A stretch of 11,386 nucleotides of DNA from CAZHTS01 sp964535315 (GTDB lineage Bacteria > Chloroflexota > Anaerolineae > Anaerolineales > Anaerolineaceae). The stretch spans positions 1 to 11,386 of the forward strand of contig CAZHTS010000119.1 of the NCBI GenBank assembly GCA_964535315.1, written 5' to 3'. Below the pieces are notes generated by a model, which made no database searches, had not been told where the DNA came from, and saw nothing but the letters and a program-made list of their open reading frames with translations. Of the stretch, positions 8,537-11,386 are shown in pieces. The stretch's first letter is position 1, and every line of letters starts with the position of its first letter. Position numbers and translations under genes: made by a program.

Positions 8537-8740
8537 ATGCTGGAATGGATCCAGGAATATCCCATGTTTTGGCCCAAAATCATCGCGAGCTTGATATATA
8601 TCGGCGTCATCGTCTGGGCCTGGTTTCGGCCAAAGAGTTATATTTATCAAGGCTCTCCCAATAAGAAATTATGGCGGGACCTGCGTCTCTGGGTTACCGT
8701 CATCATGTGTTTTCAGATTTATCTTTATTGGTACTTTTAA
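8537..8740 (+). CDS. Small two-helix membrane protein after the symporter
   Basis: A 67-residue protein begins four bases after the symporter stop (8530-8532). The ATG at 8537 is chosen for its strong ribosome site; an upstream in-frame reading would overlap the symporter. Two hydrophobic segments are visible: IIASLIYIGVIVWAWF (about residues 16-31) and a C-terminal LWVTVIMCFQIYLYWYF that runs to the last residue. Between them is a short polar loop (RPKSYIYQGSPNKKLWRD). I do not recognise a named family. Small hydrophobic partners encoded next to SSS carriers are known elsewhere, for example YhdT beside PanF and DUF485 proteins beside ActP, so an accessory-subunit role is a fair guess from position and size only. 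Confidence 0.8.
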   Translation: MLEWIQEYPMFWPKIIASLIYIGVIVWAWFRPKSYIYQGSPNKKLWRDLRLWVTVIMCFQIYLYWYF

Positions 8741-8802
8741 ACAAGGTAGATTATAAACAACCCAAAAGTCAATCCAGGACCTGTCTAATTTGTGAGAAAA
8801 AA

Positions 8803-9054
8803 ATGGAAAATAATGCAAAAGATGTAAAACCGATCAAACACTTTAATCCCTTTTGGACTATGGGCGCGTTTTGGATTTTTTTTGGCGTCATTGTGTTGTC
8901 TGCCACTTTTTTCATTCAACCGACGCCGCGAGTGCCTTTATATCTCAGTTTAATCATCGATGTTTCAGCTGCACTGCTGTTGATTTTTCTGGGCGGCATG
9001 TGCATCTGGAAGGCTAAAGCCATTGATAAGGAAGAAAAAGCCGGTCAGGTATGA
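8803..9054 (+). CDS. Second small membrane protein of the symporter operon
   Basis: An 83-residue protein begins at ATG 8803. The upstream in-frame region back to 8671 overlaps the previous gene and is not protein-like, so this ATG is preferred although its ribosome site is weak (GTGAGAAAAAA). It has a polar N-terminus (MENNAKDVKPIKHFNPF), one helix at FWTMGAFWIFFGVIVLSATFF, a short loop with PTPRVP, a second helix LYLSLIIDVSAALLLIFLGG, and a lysine-rich tail (KAKAIDKEEKAGQV), which suggests a cytoplasmic C-terminus. No family is recognised. Its stop codon overlaps the next start as ATGA (9051-9054), so it belongs to the same transcript as the remnant that follows. With the 67-residue protein it makes a pair of small membrane proteins behind one carrier. 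Confidence 0.75.
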   Translation: MENNAKDVKPIKHFNPFWTMGAFWIFFGVIVLSATFFIQPTPRVPLYLSLIIDVSAALLLIFLGGMCIWKAKAIDKEEKAGQV

Positions 9055-9230
9055 AAATTCTACCTTGAGGAAATCCTCTGGACAAGCGTGTACGATCCTG
9101 AGCATGATCGCCCTTGGGATTTTACTTTAAGAAAAAGTTTTTTTCTTTTCGGCTGCACTATGCTCGAGCACTCTGGCGGGATTTTGAATATCTGGCCGAT
9201 TTAACAATTGTGCTAGGGAAGTTGTTATGA
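9051..9230 (+). pseudogene. Remnant of an unidentified gene with ATGA overlaps at both ends
   Basis: ATG 9051 overlaps the stop of the preceding gene and reads MKILP before a TGA at 9066-9068. One frame over, YLEEILWTSVYDPEHDRPWD continues to about LRKSFF near 9140; past a run of seven T the other frame carries FRLHYARALWRDFEYLADLT to VLGKLL. It stops at TGA 9228-9230, which overlaps the ATG of the next gene. Composition in these stretches is protein-like, and the overlapping ends match an operon gene, so I call it a degraded or internally deleted gene of which about 55 codons remain. I do not recognise the family. If the frameshifts are sequencing errors it could be a short real protein. Confidence 0.45.
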
Positions 9231-9932
9231 AAACCTAAAAAATCGTTACGGTCGCCATGTCCGTTATGGTTTGCTTTTTGGCTGTTTTTGATATGGCCGC
9301 CGTCAGGTGAATTTTAAGAACGTGTAAGCAAAAATCGGCACAGCTTTTCAGGTTTACCCCCATTGCGAAGCCTGGGGCGACGTTGATAACAACAGGGATC
9401 TGGACGTCTATATTTCCCAGGGCTCGAAAATGGGCAATGATCTGATGATTAACGATCTGAATAAATCCGGTAAATTCCTGCGCGGGGATACCTTGCCAGG
9501 CGTGTTTGTGAGAACCGCCGGTCCCCGAGCCGTTCTCATGGTGGATATCGACAATGACGGTGATCAGGATTTGCATCGGTTGGAAGGATCCAAAGTGGAC
9601 ATCATGCTTCGCAATGTCGGCCATGATGTCTTTGTCGACGTCGTCAATGAGGTCGGTCTGGCTAAAACCGAATCCCCGGGCGGCTGGGGCCTGATGGACA
9701 TCAATGATCGTGGTGGTGAAACGTTTGCCGACGGGGATGCGGATGGCGACCTTGATCTCTTTCTGCCCGGCAGCGACGGCACCAAGCCTTTTCTGATGCA
9801 GAACAATGGCGGCAACGCTAAAAACTGGTTGGAGGTGCGGCTAACCGGCGTGGTCAGCAACAAGAGCGCTATCGGCGCCCGGGTTACGGTCGTGACCGGC
9901 AGTCTGCGACAGTCGCATGAGATGGATAATGA
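9227..9932 (+). pseudogene. Exported FG-GAP / ASPIC-UnbV protein, broken
   Basis: ATG 9227 starts MKT, then TAA at 9236-9238, then KIVTVAMSVMVCFLAVFDMA, a clear signal peptide once the stop is ignored. The frame shifts by one base near 9305 and meets another stop at 9322-9324. From 9325 it is open. It shows three calcium-loop FG-GAP/VCBS motifs: DVDNNRDLDVY, DIDNDGDQDLH and DGDADGDLDLF. It then has the start of an ASPIC/UnbV domain, NWLEVRLTGVVSNKSAIGAR to VVTGSLRQS. After about 9920 the sequence changes and the frame runs on to 10008 through unrelated DNA. Members of this family are large secreted beta-propeller proteins, usually 500 residues or more; here about 235 codons remain and the C-terminus is lost. 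An unbroken product could start only at a codon such as 9430, without a signal peptide. Confidence 0.75.
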
Positions 9933-9935
9933 TGA

Positions 9936-10064
9936 AAAACACAAGCAGATTTTATTCATTTTTTGGTACAGGCAAGAGGAAGTTCCAAAGAGGTTCAAAC
10001 TGCACTAGAATTAAGCAAAGAACTTGGGTTTTTGGAATATGAGAAATATTCTAAATTGTATAAT
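9936..10064 (+). pseudogene. Fragment of a four-helix-bundle (23S rRNA intervening-sequence) protein
   Basis: In the frame starting at 9936 the DNA reads KTQADFIHFLVQARGSSKEV and then QTALELSKELGFLEYEKYSK, after which NNA ends the resemblance. This matches the third and fourth helix region of the small four-helix-bundle proteins found in 23S rRNA intervening sequences and as free genes in Bacteroidota-like and related bacteria (pattern FIxFLxxARGSxxEVQTxL then ELG). The N-terminal half is missing: three stop codons (9927-9935) precede it. Past about 10064 the sequence no longer fits. It is a piece between two junctions, not a gene. No rRNA sequence flanks it, so it came from a free-standing copy or was moved here. 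Confidence 0.65.
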
Positions 10065-10142
10065 AACGCATGGATAGGCAGTTGCTTTTCCACGTTTTCC
10101 TACCATTTTGCAAGTTTACGACTCCAACACAACGAAGTCAAG

Positions 10143-10383
10143 GAAAAAAGGGGGCGTCAGGTGAGAACCGGCGGTCTGTCGAGGGGCAAGGGAGGATAAA
10201 GGAGCAGCGAAGGACTCATTTCTGACTTTCCATGGTGGAAGAGGGAGCCCATTCGGTGAAGGAAAGCTGGTATTGGGGTGTGAATAGACAGACCTCCCCC
10301 TGATCGCCCCGGGGCGACCGCGTTTACAATGCCTGTCACCATGGAATTCCGGCGGCCAAACCCGAAAGTAGTGGGGAGAAAGC
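10143..10383. other. Non-coding 3' tail of the IS91-type element
   Basis: No convincing gene is present. The stretch is GC- and purine-rich on the + strand, and the open frames across it have low-complexity, unlikely protein sequence. It contains a perfect 14-base palindrome (10304-10317). By position it should hold the oriIS end of the element. Confidence 0.5.
10304..10317. other. Perfect palindrome downstream of the transposase stop
   Basis: TCGCCCCGGGGCGA is a perfect inverted repeat 67 bases beyond the transposase stop. It could form a GC-rich hairpin that ends transposase transcription or helps mark the oriIS region. No T-run follows on the minus strand, so a standard intrinsic terminator is not supported. 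It has no loop bases, which makes a cruciform or a protein site as likely as an RNA hairpin. Confidence 0.4.
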
Positions 10384-11385
10384 TCAATCCGGATAGACGG
10401 GGTCCGGGTCGTCGTAGGAGTAAATCGGGTCAGCGGCCCACGGCAATCCATCCTCCTCCACAGGTTCCAACGGGAGGTAGGAAACCATCTTCTTGGGGGA
10501 CGGACGTTGTTGCGTTTCCCACAACACCAGGTGCTGAAGGATCTTATGAATCACTGGCGGATCTTCCAGAAAGGCAATGACTTTCATTGGGCCCCGGCAC
10601 TGGGGACACACCAGTGGAGAGACCAAATATACTTTCTCGATGAGCCTCGCCCAGGTACGCCGACAGGCCTTATGATAAGGGGTATCGTCGGAGTTCGGAC
10701 AGGATTCTACTGTGGGAAGTGAAGGGCCAGGGTCTGTAGCGGCGGCGGCCGATTGGGCGCTTTTCTTTCTCAGGCCCCTGCTTTTGTTGGAGTAAAAGCC
10801 CAGGTAACGGATAAGTTGTTGGCCGGGAGGAGGGATATGGTCGGTCAAAGTGGCCAGAACGTCCAAGGGATCCTGGTGGGGGGTCTCATCGGCAAACAGA
10901 GGATGGCCGGGCGAGGACTTGGGTCTGTATTCCACGGTACCGTTGGGGCCATCGTAGGACAGGCGGTCGAGGGATATGGGTGCCCGAGAGATATAAATGG
11001 CCAGCTTTTCGCGGGCTGCTGTATCGCCGGGCGGAACCGGGGGGCCTTGGTAGACGGAGAAGCCGGTATGACGGAAGCGATCCAGGATTTCTATCGTGGC
11101 CGGATAAATTTTTTCCAGGCGTAAAAGCTCCTGCAGGAGCTTATGGCGAAAGAGCCGCATAAGCGGTTGAGAGTCGGGAGGAGGCAGAGGCTGAAAGGAG
11201 CCGTCGGGATGGAAAACGCCGTCGGTAACGATGCTGTGGCCATGGGGGTGCCAATTGGCCGTTGAATCCCCGAAAGTTTGCAGACTGATCACTACCCCGG
11301 GGACAGACCGGGGATCGTCGGCCACGGCTTGCATCATTTCCCGAACGGCGGCATAAGCGCAGGAACTCAATAGACCCAGGAGTCG
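10384..11385 (-). CDS. IS91-family Y2 transposase, N-terminus outside window
   Basis: The frame is open through the right window edge (RLLGLLSSCAYAAVREMMQA), so the start is not visible; about 333 residues are seen and the stop is at 10384-10386. The protein nicks and joins single-stranded DNA in rolling-circle transposition. Visible motifs are the HUH metal-binding sequence HPHGHSIVTDG (histidine codons within 11236-11250, complement), VPGVVISLQTFGD before it, and the paired catalytic tyrosines YLGFY (codons 10804-10806 and 10792-10794, spacing YxxxY). A C-terminal CPQCRGPMKVIAFLEDP segment (cysteines within 10597-10608) is a common tail in this family. The only usual feature not seen is the N-terminal zinc-binding region, which would lie beyond the window. 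No frameshift is seen in the visible part, so the element may be recent compared with the decayed genes beside it. Confidence 0.9.
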   Translation of the reverse strand, partial: RLLGLLSSCAYAAVREMMQAVADDPRSVPGVVISLQTFGDSTANWHPHGHSIVTDGVFHPDGSFQPLPPPDSQPLMRLFRHKLLQELLRLEKIYPATIEILDRFRHTGFSVYQGPPVPPGDTAAREKLAIYISRAPISLDRLSYDGPNGTVEYRPKSSPGHPLFADETPHQDPLDVLATLTDHIPPPGQQLIRYLGFYSNKSRGLRKKSAQSAAAATDPGPSLPTVESCPNSDDTPYHKACRRTWARLIEKVYLVSPLVCPQCRGPMKVIAFLEDPPVIHKILQHLVLWETQQRPSPKKMVSYLPLEPVEEDGLPWAADPIYSYDDPDPVYPD

Positions 11386-11386
11386 G

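Larger units (their letters stand above)
10143..11386 (-). mobile_element. IS91-family (Y2/HUH) insertion element, cut by the right window edge
   Basis: The transposase on the minus strand and about 240 bases of its non-coding 3' tail form the visible part of an IS91-type element. These elements move by rolling circle and have no terminal inverted repeats; their replication end (oriIS) lies downstream of the transposase gene. Here base character changes near 10143 from the AT-rich gene fragment to GC-rich DNA. The four bases to the left are CAAG (10139-10142). From what I recall of the family, such elements insert next to GAAC or CAAG, so a boundary at 10142/10143 is plausible but not proven. 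The other end lies outside the window. Confidence 0.6.

Noticed and set aside
11125..11142. Perfect 18-base palindrome AAGCTCCTGCAGGAGCTT.
   Set aside because: It lies inside the transposase frame and encodes the natural residues KLLQEL; codon chance explains it, with no sign of a site.
10329..11162. Several + strand open frames across the IS element (for example 10753-11124).
   Set aside because: All are antisense to the conserved transposase or lie in its non-coding tail, and show no protein features.
1..11386. CRISPR repeats, tRNA, rRNA, phage genes, toxin-antitoxin or defence modules.
   Set aside because: No regularly spaced repeats, cloverleaf, rRNA sequence or family motifs of such systems were seen. 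The four-helix-bundle fragment has no rRNA around it.

Overview
The window looks like an accessory, carbohydrate-oriented region of a bacterial chromosome. It carries intact genes for using beta-mannosides, broken genes in between, and an IS91-type transposon at the right edge. The gene set is typical of environmental polysaccharide degraders of the FCB or PVC type: GH2 and GH130 enzymes, SSS sodium symporters, a UroD-like protein, a BACON/sulfatase-modifying-like lipoprotein, an ASPIC/UnbV FG-GAP protein and a 23S rRNA intervening-sequence four-helix-bundle protein. This placement is inference from gene content; the window has no rRNA or other phylogenetic marker. Every recognisable ancestral gene lies on the + strand except the transposase.

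Layout. 2-1918: GH2 beta-mannosidase, cut by the left window edge. 1982-2120: start of a secreted protein, cut off and joined to a broken SSS symporter (2112-3311) that lacks its N-terminal half and has two homopolymer frameshifts. 3325-4525: GH2 beta-glucuronidase/galactosidase-type gene with two internal deletions, one removing both catalytic glutamates. 4567-5691: intact GH130 mannoside phosphorylase. 5790-6060: remnant of a UroD-like gene with a frameshift and a Trp-to-TAG nonsense change. 6110-6962: decayed lipoprotein with Ig/BACON-like domains and the first part of a formylglycine-generating-enzyme-like domain. 7033-8532: intact SSS symporter, followed by two small two-helix membrane proteins (8537-8740 and 8803-9054). 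9051-9230: unidentified gene remnant joined by ATGA overlaps on both sides. 9227-9932: broken ASPIC/UnbV gene. 9936-10064: piece of a four-helix-bundle gene. 10143-11386: IS91-family element with a Y2/HUH transposase on the minus strand, cut by the right edge.

The intact genes would work together as follows. An SSS carrier, perhaps with small helper subunits, imports a sugar or mannoside with Na+. The GH2 enzyme removes terminal beta-mannose, and the GH130 enzyme phosphorolyses beta-mannosides to mannose 1-phosphate.

The most unusual feature is the pattern of damage. Seven or eight genes in about 8 kb are broken by clean internal deletions, single-base shifts at homopolymers and nonsense codons, while their neighbours are fully open. 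Either this is a locus in active decay, or part of it is a sequencing or assembly artefact. The sequence alone cannot fully separate the two. I saw no CRISPR array, tRNA, rRNA, phage gene or clear new defence system.
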